32,543 bases of DNA from an uncultured Bacteroidales bacterium (GTDB lineage Bacteria > Bacteroidota > Bacteroidia > Bacteroidales > WCHB1-69), in contig CAMJXE010000027.1 of assembly GCA_946409645.1 (NCBI GenBank), forward strand, positions 1 through 32,543, in the 5' to 3' direction. The notes beneath the pieces are model-generated. The model was given only the letters and a program-made list of their open reading frames with translations, did not search any database and had not been told where the DNA came from. Shown in pieces: positions 1 through 7,437 of this stretch. Positions within the stretch are counted from its first letter, which is position 1; every line of letters starts with the position of its first letter. The position numbers and the translations under genes were made by a program.

Positions 1-2249
1 TCGTTGAGGACGGTGGAAGGTGCGACCCCCATCTTCTTGCACCGCGCCACATCCAAATCCACGCGGTACTGCGGATAGTTGACATCGTAACTCGAATAGA
101 CCTCACCAATTTCCGGGCACTCGCTGAGTTTTTCCATAAAACGGGTGGTGACCCCGTGCAGTGTTTTCACATCCTGCCCGTTGCGGCCCTGCACCGAGAG
201 CTCAAAACCGCCGTTGCCACCGTAGCCCTCCACCATTCCGGGTTCTGAGACGAAGCTTTGCGCCTCCGTTTCCTGGGACAAAATCTCGTCTATTTTCTCC
301 ATAATGGCGGAAGATGAATGTGATTTCCCTCGGCGTTCTTTCCACGGTTTTAACTGAATGAAAATGTTGGCACCGGCTCCTACGCCTACCACACCGCCAA
401 CATCCTGCACCTCGGGCAACTCGCGGATTTTGTCGCATGCCCGGTTCATCAGGTCGAAGGTCTTGTTGGCGGTATATCCCGACGGCGGCGTAAGGTCGGC
501 AAAGAGTGTGCCCATATCCTCGTTGGGGATGAAACCCGTGGGCACCACTTTGAAGAGAACGCCGAACAGCAGCAATGTGACCGCCACGCTGCCGACCGTA
601 AGCCATTTGCGGCCAAGCAGCCAGCGGACCATATTGGTGTAATGTTTTAACAGGGTGGAGAAGGTGATTTCATATGCGGTACGAATCCATGATCGTAGGG
701 ATGATGTGCGCGATTGTTGTAGAGACGTTGCGCGCAACGTCTCTACCGATGCCGGTTTCAAAATCAATGCGCACAATGCCGGTGACAATGTCAACGCGTT
801 AATCAACGAAATGCCCACCGCAACGGCCATTGTCAGACCGAACTGTTTGAAGAAGATGCCAGTGGTACCACCCACAAAGGCCACAGGGATGAAGATGACC
901 ATAAAGACCAGCGTTGTGGTGAACAGCGTGACAGAAAGACCGCTCATGGCTTCCTCCGTGGCTTTGAGAGTAGAGACGTTGCGCGCAACGTCTCTACCTT
1001 GCCGTGTTTTCACCGCCTCCACCACCACAATGGAGTCATCGACCACCGTACCGATAACCAGCACCAACGCAAAGAGCGTCAGCAGGTTGACCGAGAAGCC
1101 CGCCACCTTCATAAAGGCGAAGGTGCCAATGAGCGAGACAACGATGCCCACGGCGGGAACCAGCGTGGCGCGTAAATCCTGCAGGAAGAAGAGCACCACA
1201 ATCAGCACAAGCACAATAGCGATGACGAGCGTCAGTATCACCTCGCGGATGGAGGCGAAGAGGAAGTCATTGGTATTGTCGAAAGTAACGATTTTCACGT
1301 CCTTGGGCAGCGATCGCTCGGTCTCCTTCAACAACCTGTCGATTTCGAGGTTGATTTTGGTGGCATTCGAGCCGGCCATCTGGCTCACCGAGCCCATCAC
1401 GCCCGGATGCCCGTTGATGCTGTTAATATAGTCGTAATCCGACTGCCCTAACTCCACATCCGCCACATCCTTCAGCAACAGCTCCTCACCGGTGGGCAGC
1501 GAGGCAATCACAAGGTTCTCGAACTCCGAAACCTCGGTTTTACGTCCCGTATAGCGCAGCATATATTGGAACACATTGTCGGAATTGCTACCTAATGAGC
1601 CTACCGAGGCCTCGATGTTCTGCTCGGCCAGCACAGCCGATATGTCGCTCGGCATCAGTTTGTGGCGCACCATCACGTCAGGTTTGAGCCAGATACGCAA
1701 GGCGTATTGCGCACCCCACACTTCCACCTTGCCAACGCCTTTGATGCGCAACAGCGCGGGACGCAGGTTGTTATAGAAATAGTTACTGAGGAAGTTCTCG
1801 TCGTAGGTGCCGTTGGGACTCTCCAGCGCGATGATACGGAGCTGTCCGGGTTGCCGTTTCTCGGTCGCCACGCCTGTCTGCAGCACCTCTGCGGGCAGCT
1901 GCGCCTGTGCCTGGATGACGCGATTCTGCACGTTCACAGCAGCCATATCGGCATTGGCGCCCTGCTCGAAATAGATGGTGACACTGGCCGATCCATTGCT
2001 TGCCGACGAGGTCATGTAGGTCATTCCCTCAACGCCATTGATGGCCTCCTCCAACGGCATCACCACGCTCTTATGCACTGTTTCGGCACTCGCGCCCGGA
2101 TAGCTCGCCCACACATAGATGGCGGGCGGCGCAATGTCAGGATAACGTTCCACCGGCAGCGACAGCAACGAAATCACCCCCAACAGCACGATAATCACGC
2201 TGATGACGATAGAGAGTAAGGGACGATGGATAAATGTCTGGGTATTCAC
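1..2249 (-). CDS. RND efflux permease (HAE1/AcrB-like), 3' end beyond window
   Basis: Inner-membrane proton-driven RND pump subunit, partial: about 749 residues are in the window, against roughly 1030-1060 for the family. The reverse strand is open without a stop from the GTG at 2249 to the window edge. The N-terminus (NTQTFIHRPLLSIVISVIIV) is a typical RND first membrane helix. TM4 has the proton-relay pair in VVDDSIVVVEAV (about residues 404-415), and LTLSPALCALILKP (about 488-501) matches TM6 of the family. An in-frame TAG lies just upstream; GTG at 2249 or TTG at 2258 are the possible starts. It lies 26 nt downstream of the membrane-fusion gene, so the two form an operon; an outer-membrane factor gene probably follows off-window. 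Two 28-bp palindromes sit inside the gene and keep the frame, adding GRDVARNVST (about 418-427) and VETLRATSL (about 503-511) in the predicted cytoplasmic TM4-TM5 and TM6-TM7 loops. Confidence 0.93.
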   Translation of the reverse strand, partial: MNTQTFIHRPLLSIVISVIIVLLGVISLLSLPVERYPDIAPPAIYVWASYPGASAETVHKSVVMPLEEAINGVEGMTYMTSSASNGSASVTIYFEQGANADMAAVNVQNRVIQAQAQLPAEVLQTGVATEKRQPGQLRIIALESPNGTYDENFLSNYFYNNLRPALLRIKGVGKVEVWGAQYALRIWLKPDVMVRHKLMPSDISAVLAEQNIEASVGSLGSNSDNVFQYMLRYTGRKTEVSEFENLVIASLPTGEELLLKDVADVELGQSDYDYINSINGHPGVMGSVSQMAGSNATKINLEIDRLLKETERSLPKDVKIVTFDNTNDFLFASIREVILTLVIAIVLVLIVVLFFLQDLRATLVPAVGIVVSLIGTFAFMKVAGFSVNLLTLFALVLVIGTVVDDSIVVVEAVKTRQGRDVARNVSTLKATEEAMSGLSVTLFTTTLVFMVIFIPVAFVGGTTGIFFKQFGLTMAVAVGISLINALTLSPALCALILKPASVETLRATSLQQSRTSSLRSWIRTAYEITFSTLLKHYTNMVRWLLGRKWLTVGSVAVTLLLFGVLFKVVPTGFIPNEDMGTLFADLTPPSGYTANKTFDLMNRACDKIRELPEVQDVGGVVGVGAGANIFIQLKPWKERRGKSHSSSAIMEKIDEILSQETEAQSFVSEPGMVEGYGGNGGFELSVQGRNGQDVKTLHGVTTRFMEKLSECPEIGEVYSSYDVNYPQYRVDLDVARCKKMGVAPSTVLN
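719..746. repeat. 28-bp perfect palindrome inside the RND gene, copy 1
   Basis: The sequence is GTAGAGACGTTGCG followed by its exact reverse complement. It is identical to the copy at 970-997. Read on the minus strand it encodes V-E-T-L-R-A-T-S-L within the loop after the LKP of TM6. The reading frame of the permease is preserved on both sides. Confidence 0.95.
970..997. repeat. 28-bp perfect palindrome inside the RND gene, copy 2
   Basis: Identical to the copy at 719-746, with centres 251 bp apart. Because 251 is not a multiple of three, this copy is read in a different frame and encodes G-R-D-V-A-R-N-V-S-T in the loop after TM4. The element therefore has at least two open translations. Confidence 0.95.
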
Positions 2250-2275
2250 GACTTTCAACTATAAATTATTATCTA

Positions 2276-3376
2276 TTAACTTTTAACTATTTTTGTTCCT
2301 TCCTCCACAAACCCCGCCCCCTTGGTGATAATCACATCTCCCTGCTTGAGACCACCGACCACCACATACTCTTTGCCGTTGTTTTGCGGAGCAACCTGAA
2401 TGATAGTGGAGACTGCCTTGCCATCCACCACTTTCATCACATACACCTTGTCCTGAATGCTGTAGGTGGCCTCCTGCGGGATGACGACGGCGTTTTTCCT
2501 CACGGATGGCATCACGATTTTACCTGTACCGCCGCTGAGCAAGAGACCATCACGGTTGTCGAAGAGGGCACACACTGAGACCGCACCTGTCGTTTCATCC
2601 ACAATGCCGCTGATACTTTCCACCAGCCCCGTTTGGCCATAGAACTGGCCGTTCGGGAGGAGCAACCGCACCTCAGGCATCTGATTAACAGCCGCTTCCA
2701 TCGTTTTGCACTTACTCAGGTAATCCATCAAGACGGTTTCGCTCATCGAAAAATAGGCACGAATGTGACGGTTATCGGCCACAACGGTGAGGCCATCCTG
2801 CAGGGTGGGACTCACAAAATCACCCTTGCGATAGCGAATTCTTCCCACCACCCCATCCGAAGGACTGCGCAATTCCGTATAACTAAGTTCGTTGCGAGCG
2901 GAAGTGAGAGTCGCTTGCGCTGCTGCCAAGTTCGCTTTTGCCATGTCAAGTTCGCTTTTCGACAAAGCCAATTCATGGTCAGAGATGACATTCTTTGCAT
3001 GGAGTTTCCGACTGCCTTCGTACTCCAGTTGTGCTTTTTCCAACGCCGCCGTCATTTGTTGCACATTGGCGTCGGCCGCTTCCACCGCTGCCTTGTAGGT
3101 CGCCGCATCCACCCGAAACAGCAGCTGTCCCTCTTTCACCTGCTCGCCTTCCTTCACGTAAATGCCTTGCAGATACCCCTCTATGCGGGAAATAATGCGA
3201 ATATCCTGCTGTCCCTTGAGCGATGCTGCATACTCGGTGGCCTGCTCATGGTCGCCGACAGTGATGGTCATCAAATCGTAATGCTTGGGCTCGTCGCCTT
3301 CGTTCTGTTGCCGCGATTCGCACGAAAGCATCAACACCGGCAGCAACAAGCATATCATCCTCTTCATTTTGTACAT
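2276..3376 (-). CDS. RND membrane-fusion (periplasmic adaptor) lipoprotein
   Basis: Periplasmic adaptor (AcrA/HlyD family, 366 residues) that links the RND permease to an outer-membrane channel. It has an SPII signal with lipobox LMLSC, lipidated at Cys19. A barrel-sandwich/lipoyl half follows (IISRIEGYLQGIYVKEGEQV, about 61-80), then a coiled-coil hairpin of about 100-165 rich in Ala, Lys and Glu. The second lipoyl half is LRSPSDGVVGRIRYRKGDFV. The rest is the beta-barrel and membrane-proximal region. ATG at 3376 is used; Met4 at 3367 gives an equally good signal peptide. It is upstream of the permease with a 26-nt gap and downstream of a LytTR two-component pair that may control it. Confidence 0.95.
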   Translation of the reverse strand: MYKMKRMICLLLPVLMLSCESRQQNEGDEPKHYDLMTITVGDHEQATEYAASLKGQQDIRIISRIEGYLQGIYVKEGEQVKEGQLLFRVDAATYKAAVEAADANVQQMTAALEKAQLEYEGSRKLHAKNVISDHELALSKSELDMAKANLAAAQATLTSARNELSYTELRSPSDGVVGRIRYRKGDFVSPTLQDGLTVVADNRHIRAYFSMSETVLMDYLSKCKTMEAAVNQMPEVRLLLPNGQFYGQTGLVESISGIVDETTGAVSVCALFDNRDGLLLSGGTGKIVMPSVRKNAVVIPQEATYSIQDKVYVMKVVDGKAVSTIIQVAPQNNGKEYVVVGGLKQGDVIITKGAGFVEEGTKIVKS

Positions 3377-3393
3377 ACTTATAAATTAGGATG

Positions 3394-3401
3394 CAAAAAT
3401 G
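3394..3401 (-). promoter_or_regulatory. Possible -7 box for the efflux operon
   Basis: On the minus strand this reads CATTTTTG, one mismatch from TAnnTTTG. A TTTTTG lies about 17 nt further upstream as a possible -33 element. It stands 18 nt before the ATG of the adaptor gene. The mismatch keeps confidence low; the genes could also be read from the upstream regulator promoter. Confidence 0.35.
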
Positions 3402-3510
3402 AGGATTTATTGGCGAAGCAAAAACTCAAAACTGGGTGAAACGGTATTTTTCGAGGATGAACCGTCATAAGAACTATTTGCTTAGAAGAAACATTATGCA
3501 GCACTCTAAC

Positions 3511-3538
3511 AACTGTCAACTATCAACTGTCAACTGTC
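3511..3538. repeat. Four tandem 7-bp repeats (AACTGTC)
   Basis: AACTGTC, AACTATC, AACTGTC and AACTGTC lie in direct succession between the response-regulator stop codon (3545-3547) and the start of the adaptor gene. This is a simple-sequence tract, not a CRISPR or a terminator. Confidence 0.85.
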
Positions 3539-3544
3539 AACTTA

Positions 3545-4297
3545 TCAGAAGTCCAGCCAGCGCTTTACCGCCGACACCTTCTCACGGCTCACTATGACCT
3601 CTGTATCGGGATAGCCTTTGAGGTGAACACGCATCTTGCCAAGAAAATAGGACGAAAGTTTTTCCACTGCCGCAGCACTGACAATATACTGCCGGTTGAC
3701 ACGCATAAACCGCTCGGGATCAAGTTGTTTTTCCAACTCATCCAGCGTCATGTACAGTGAGTGCGACTTGCCGCCAATGGTGTAGAGGCGAACGATGCCG
3801 TCGCTGATACCCACGTGGCTCATCTCGCTCACAGGCACCACGTGGAAGGTGTCGCGAAAGGCAATGAGGAAACGCTCACGGTAACGGATGCTGCCCACAG
3901 AGGCTAACAGCTGCCGGATGTCTTCTGTGGTGGTACTGCTGCGTTCCACAACCACCTTATCCAACGCATGCCGAAGTTCCTCTGCATCAACAGGTTTCAG
4001 CAGGTAGTCGAGACCATTGTATTTGAAGGCCTGCAGCGCATATTGGTCGTAGGCGGTGGTGAAAATCACGGGCACTGACTGCGGGGCGGACTTCAACCCT
4101 ACGAAACTCAAGCCATCGCCCAAGCGGATGTCCGACAAAATCACATCCGGGGCATTCTCAGCTTGCTTGAAGAAATTCTCCACTTCAGCATTGCTCGCCA
4201 ACACCGCCATGATTTCAGCATCAGGGCGAATATCTTTCACCAATCTCACCAAACGGTCGGCATTGTTCTGCTCATCTTCTATAATCAAAGTTTTCAT
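3545..4297 (-). CDS. LytTR-family response regulator
   Basis: Cytoplasmic DNA-binding response regulator (LytR/AlgR type, 250 residues). The receiver domain (about 1-120) has the acidic pair Glu7/Asp8, phospho-acceptor Asp56 in VILSDIRLGDG, the Thr in VIFTTAYDQYA and the Lys in YLLKPVDAEEL. The LytTR domain (about 145-248) shows FRDTFHVVPVSEMSHV, then RFMRVNRQYIVS, typical of the family. It follows the histidine kinase gene by 27 nt on the same strand, forming a LytS/LytR-type pair. The adaptor-permease genes next downstream are plausible targets, though this is inferred only from position. Confidence 0.95.
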   Translation of the reverse strand: MKTLIIEDEQNNADRLVRLVKDIRPDAEIMAVLASNAEVENFFKQAENAPDVILSDIRLGDGLSFVGLKSAPQSVPVIFTTAYDQYALQAFKYNGLDYLLKPVDAEELRHALDKVVVERSSTTTEDIRQLLASVGSIRYRERFLIAFRDTFHVVPVSEMSHVGISDGIVRLYTIGGKSHSLYMTLDELEKQLDPERFMRVNRQYIVSAAAVEKLSSYFLGKMRVHLKGYPDTEVIVSREKVSAVKRWLDF

Positions 4298-4313
4298 AAA
4301 CTTTCAATTTTCC

Positions 4314-4334
4314 GTTTTCAGTTTTCAGTTTTCA
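4314..4334. repeat. Three perfect 7-bp repeats (GTTTTCA) at the kinase-regulator junction
   Basis: Three consecutive GTTTTCA units, with degenerate copies on both sides (about 4301-4340). The stop codon of the kinase gene (4325-4327) lies inside the tract, so the repeats form the end of one gene and the spacer to the next. Confidence 0.85.
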
Positions 4335-5119
4335 ACTATCACCGGTACCGTTATCGCATAGCTGTCGATGCCATCTTCAATCCGCACCTTTTGGCGGGTG
4401 AGCAGACGATAGCGTTCTTCGATATTGTGAATGCCGATTTGGGTGGATTCAGGGACGGAAACAAGCCGTTTGTTATTCCTCACGGTAATATTCTTTCCAT
4501 CACTGGAAATGTCTATGGTAAGCGGGTGCGCTGTGGTGTGCTCGTTGTGCTTGATGGCATTCTCCACCATCATCTGCAACACGGCAGGCGGCACACTCCC
4601 TTGTCCGTCAGCCACTTCTGGAGAAATATTCACACGAATGGTATCGCCAAAACGCTCGCTAAGCAACTGCAGATACTGTCGCAAGTAGGTCAGCTCGTCT
4701 TGCAGGCTCACTTTGTCGTGTTCAAGGTGAGAGAGAGCATAGCGATAGACTTTGGAGAGATTCATCAGGTATTTCGAGGCTTTTTGCGGGTCCACCTCAA
4801 TCAGTTCAGCCAGCGTGCTGAAGTTGTTGAACACGAAATGCGGATTGATTTGGTTCTCCAATGCCAGCAGTTTGTAGCGGTCGCGCTCGCGTTCGGCCCG
4901 GTCGTAGGAGCGCAGGTAATAGATGGTGGCCATGAAGGTGACGAAACAGCACACGGCATAGTCAAGCAGCATCTCCAGCGGATGGAACGGCCACCCTTTG
5001 TAGAATTCCATTCTCAGATCCGGATCGAAGAGAAACCAAACCAAATAGTAAAGCAACCAGCTCATCATGGAGATGCCAGCCACGATAAGAATTCTGTGAA
5101 AGACACGTTTTTTCTTCAT
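4325..5119 (-). CDS. LytS/YehU-type sensor histidine kinase
   Basis: Inner-membrane sensor kinase of the His_kinase (PF06580) family, 264 residues. Two membrane helices lie at about 8-30 and 48-69, with little periplasmic sequence between them. A short coiled segment (RAERERDRYKLLALENQ) leads to the phospho-acceptor motif NPHFVFNNFS with His94. The ATPase N-box is MMVENAIKHNE; a glycine-containing stretch near GIHNIEERYRLL completes the ATP lid. ATG at 5119 was chosen because it begins MKKKRVFHR directly ahead of the first helix; a TTG at 5128 would add only three residues. It is first in the cluster and pairs with the LytTR regulator. The ligand is unknown. Confidence 0.92.
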   Translation of the reverse strand: MKKKRVFHRILIVAGISMMSWLLYYLVWFLFDPDLRMEFYKGWPFHPLEMLLDYAVCCFVTFMATIYYLRSYDRAERERDRYKLLALENQINPHFVFNNFSTLAELIEVDPQKASKYLMNLSKVYRYALSHLEHDKVSLQDELTYLRQYLQLLSERFGDTIRVNISPEVADGQGSVPPAVLQMMVENAIKHNEHTTAHPLTIDISSDGKNITVRNNKRLVSVPESTQIGIHNIEERYRLLTRQKVRIEDGIDSYAITVPVIVEN

Positions 5120-5146
5120 CGGAAACAAGATTCAAAAATCAGAATG

Positions 5147-5154
5147 CAAAGATA
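5147..5154 (-). promoter_or_regulatory. -7 box for the kinase/regulator cluster
   Basis: Reads TATCTTTG on the minus strand, an exact match to TAnnTTTG, 27 nt before the kinase ATG. No good -33 TTTG was seen at the usual spacing. Confidence 0.6.
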
Positions 5155-5456
5155 CAAGATGTTTCCATTAGAAAAACACAAAACTGCGATGAAGCGGGAA
5201 TTTTTGCGGATGAATTGTTACAGCAGTATTTTGACGATTTATTTCATATTTTTGCCACAAACTGATTCAAAAACTTGATAAAAGGCTCTGTCACAAATAC
5301 AAAAAAATAACCACCAGATTGTTGGTGACATGGAACAAAAATATTGCTGTGTGAGATGTTATATTTCTGATTGACTTCTAAACCACATTCAAATCATATT
5401 TTGATGTAAATATCGTATTTTTTCATATCATATCGCATTGGATACAATATTTTTTG

Positions 5457-5464
5457 TATTTTTG
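5457..5464 (+). promoter_or_regulatory. -7 box for the Fic gene
   Basis: TATTTTTG, an exact match to TAnnTTTG, 35 nt before the ATG. The -33 element is not clear (ATTG at 5437-5440 is close but badly spaced). Confidence 0.6.
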
Positions 5465-5499
5465 CAGCGAAAGAAAAACTATTTATTTCAAAACCTGAT

Positions 5500-6606
5500 A
5501 TGAAAACCCCGTATTGGATATGGCAATATGACGAATGGCCCCGTTTCTGCTGGAACAATGACAGCATCATCGCTCCATTAGCGCAGGTTCGGGAAAAACA
5601 AGGACGGCTACTGGGGCTAATGGACGGCTTGGGGTTTGACGTACAAAGAGCCTCCTCACTTGAGGTGATGACGGAGGACGTGTTGCGCAACAGTGAGATA
5701 GAAGGGTTGCTCCTCAATGCCGAGAATGTGCGTTCTTCGGTGGCGCGGCATCTCGGACTCGACATTGGCGGATTGTCCCATTCAGATCACTATACCGAAG
5801 GCGTGGTGCAAGTGATGATGGATGCTGTACAACAAGCCGACACCCCATTGACCAAAGAACGTCTGTTCAACTGGCACGCGGCATTGTTCCCCACCGGAAG
5901 AAGCGGCGCCACCCCCATCACCGTGGCGGCATGGCGTACAGGCAAAGAACCGATGTTGGTGGTGAGCGGTGCCATGGGAAAGGAGAGAATCCACTACGAG
6001 GCACCGCCGTCAGATGAGGTAGCTCATCAGATGCAACAGTTTATACAATGGTTTAACAGCGAGCCCACCACCGACCCCGTATTAAAAGCCGCCATTGCGC
6101 ACCTTTGGTTTGTCAACATACACCCCTTTGACGATGGCAACGGCCGTTTGACACGCACGCTCACCGATATGCTTTTGGCGCGGGCCGACGGATCTCCACA
6201 ACGTTTCTACAGCATGTCAGCGGCCATCTTGAGGGATAGAAGCAACTACTATGATTTGCTGGAATATATTGGCAAACACGGGCTGGACATCACCCGATGG
6301 CTTATGTGGTTCCTGCAAACTATGGAAAACGCTATCGACACCGCAGTTGAGAGAACCCAGCGGGCGATACGGAAATCGTTGTTTTGGCAGAAGTACCGCA
6401 CTATTGCACTGAATGAACGACAAATCAAAGTCGTCAACCGGCTTTGGGATGGATTTGAGGGCAAACTCAACACCAGCAAATGGGCAAAGATGACCAAGAC
6501 TTCCGCAGCCACCGCCTTGCGCGACATACAGGATCTTGTGGACAAAGGCATCCTTTGCCACACTGAAGAAGGAGGCCGTAGTACCAATTACAGATTGATT
6601 GAATAG
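5500..6606 (+). CDS. Fic/DOC-family protein with DUF4172 N-terminus and winged-helix C-terminus
   Basis: Probable AMP-transferase that modifies a target protein hydroxyl; 368 residues, a usual length for the DUF4172-Fic-wHTH architecture. The N-terminus (YWIWQYDEWPRFCWN) is the DUF4172 signature. The Fic core motif HPFDDGNGRLTR is complete at 208-219, with catalytic His208. The N-terminal inhibitory-helix motif reads N64-SEIEG, where the usual first residue is Ser or Thr; Glu68, the residue that blocks the active site, is kept. The C-terminus (about 305-368, NERQIKVVNRLWDGFEG onward) is a winged helix that may bind DNA or partners. It stands alone, with its own promoter and a terminator after it, and no antitoxin gene adjoins it; self-inhibition would replace one. 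Possible roles are regulation or a toxin-like function, neither shown. Confidence 0.93.
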   Translation: MKTPYWIWQYDEWPRFCWNNDSIIAPLAQVREKQGRLLGLMDGLGFDVQRASSLEVMTEDVLRNSEIEGLLLNAENVRSSVARHLGLDIGGLSHSDHYTEGVVQVMMDAVQQADTPLTKERLFNWHAALFPTGRSGATPITVAAWRTGKEPMLVVSGAMGKERIHYEAPPSDEVAHQMQQFIQWFNSEPTTDPVLKAAIAHLWFVNIHPFDDGNGRLTRTLTDMLLARADGSPQRFYSMSAAILRDRSNYYDLLEYIGKHGLDITRWLMWFLQTMENAIDTAVERTQRAIRKSLFWQKYRTIALNERQIKVVNRLWDGFEGKLNTSKWAKMTKTSAATALRDIQDLVDKGILCHTEEGGRSTNYRLIE

Positions 6607-6640
6607 CCAAGAAATTACAAAAGCATCCCCTACCCTTCAT

Positions 6641-6660
6641 CCTCAATAATTGGGGTTTTT
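6641..6660 (+). terminator. Rho-independent terminator after the Fic gene
   Basis: CCTCAA and TTGGGG form a 6-bp stem (one G-U pair) around a TAA loop, followed by five T. The stem is short, so the call is moderate. Confidence 0.5.
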
Positions 6661-6710
6661 AAAAAGCTAAATCCTAACAAATAAGGATGTCTTGCCAAAG
6701 ACATTTTTAC

Positions 6711-6718
6711 TATTTTTG
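6711..6718 (+). promoter_or_regulatory. -7 box for the hemerythrin/LuxR pair
   Basis: TATTTTTG, exact to TAnnTTTG, 21 nt before the ATG at 6740. It lies downstream of the possible ATG at 6692, which argues that translation begins at 6740. Confidence 0.65.
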
Positions 6719-6739
6719 CCACATCAAAACAGCTACATC

Positions 6740-7435
6740 ATGCCCCTTAAGAAAACACCATTCTCAAAAGATACCAAACTGGCCGAACTGATGGCGGAAG
6801 ACCGTCGGCTGTTGCTGCTTTTGTCCCGTTTCGGCATCGGACTGGGTTTTGGCGACCGCAATGTGGAACAGGTGTGCCAGATGAACCAGGTCAATGTCAA
6901 TCTCTTCCTGATGATTTGCGAAATCTACTCCAACGGGGATTTCAGACCGGGAAAGGAAGAACTCCAGAGAATAGACCTGGGCGACCTTCTCTCCTACTTG
7001 AAGGCTTCACATCAGTATTATCTCGACGAACGTTTCCCACACATTGAAGAGCATCTGCAAAACATCATCGAAGCCTGCGGACAGAAATACGGTCCCATGC
7101 TCAGCCATTTTTACGATGAATACAAGCAGGAGGTGATGCGGCACATACAATATTATGAAGAAGAGGTGGTGTTTCCATACATCGAGGCCTTGCTCAACGG
7201 TCAACGCAGCAATTCATACAAAATCAATGAATTTGAGCATAACCACACCAACATCCAAGACACCCTCGACGACATGATGAATATACTCTTGAAATACCTG
7301 CCCGGCGAAATTCTGCCCAAGGAACGCATCGAGATTTCACTTGACATCATGGATCTGAGCGATGACCTCAACCGCCATTCGCTCATCGAGGACCGCATAC
7401 TCATTCCCTACGTCGAATTACTTGAAAAAGCATAG
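6740..7435 (+). CDS. RIC/YtfE/ScdA-like hemerythrin-domain protein without the N-terminal cysteines
   Basis: Cytoplasmic di-iron protein, 231 residues, related to the repair-of-iron-centres (RIC: YtfE, ScdA) family. The N-terminal part (about 10-55, ELMAEDRRLLLLLSRFGIGL) fits the ScdA_N domain, but the usual Cys-Cys of that domain is replaced in GIGLGFGDRN. The hemerythrin bundle follows, with likely iron ligands His91 (KASHQYY), His135, a Glu in EEE 140-142, His167 or His169 (EHNH), His213 and Glu217 (HSLIE). Spacing after His135 is one residue longer than HxxxE. ATG 6740 is preferred to 6692, because the latter precedes the -7 box. It is 2 nt from the following LuxR-type regulator, so the two are probably co-translated. 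A sensing role for NO, oxygen or peroxide is an inference. Confidence 0.88.
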   Translation: MPLKKTPFSKDTKLAELMAEDRRLLLLLSRFGIGLGFGDRNVEQVCQMNQVNVNLFLMICEIYSNGDFRPGKEELQRIDLGDLLSYLKASHQYYLDERFPHIEEHLQNIIEACGQKYGPMLSHFYDEYKQEVMRHIQYYEEEVVFPYIEALLNGQRSNSYKINEFEHNHTNIQDTLDDMMNILLKYLPGEILPKERIEISLDIMDLSDDLNRHSLIEDRILIPYVELLEKA

Positions 7436-7437
7436 CC

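Larger units (their letters stand above)
5120..5499. other. Divergent intergenic region between the kinase and Fic genes
   Basis: AT-rich, 380 nt, with no credible gene. It holds a minus-strand -7 box for the kinase cluster near 5147-5154 and a plus-strand -7 box for the Fic gene at 5457-5464. A small hairpin (CACCA/TGGTG) occurs near 5316-5331. Nothing else is recognised. Confidence 0.6.

Noticed and set aside
719-997. The palindromes as frame-disrupting insertions making the pump a pseudogene
   Set aside because: Translation through both copies keeps the RND frame on each side, so the gene is intact within the window.
202-1431. Open frames on both strands (202-606 minus, 655-1431 plus) within the permease region
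   Set aside because: The RND permease frame is continuous across this region and matches the family; these frames give low-complexity or unrecognisable peptides and are shadows.
3511-3538. Short CRISPR-like array
   Set aside because: Units of 7 bp with no spacers; a simple tandem repeat.
5316-5331. Hairpin CACCA/TGGTG as a terminator
   Set aside because: Five-base stem with no T run, between divergent promoters; not supported.
6692-6739. ATG at 6692 as the hemerythrin start
   Set aside because: The -7 box TATTTTTG at 6711-6718 lies downstream of it, and the added residues do not look like part of the domain.
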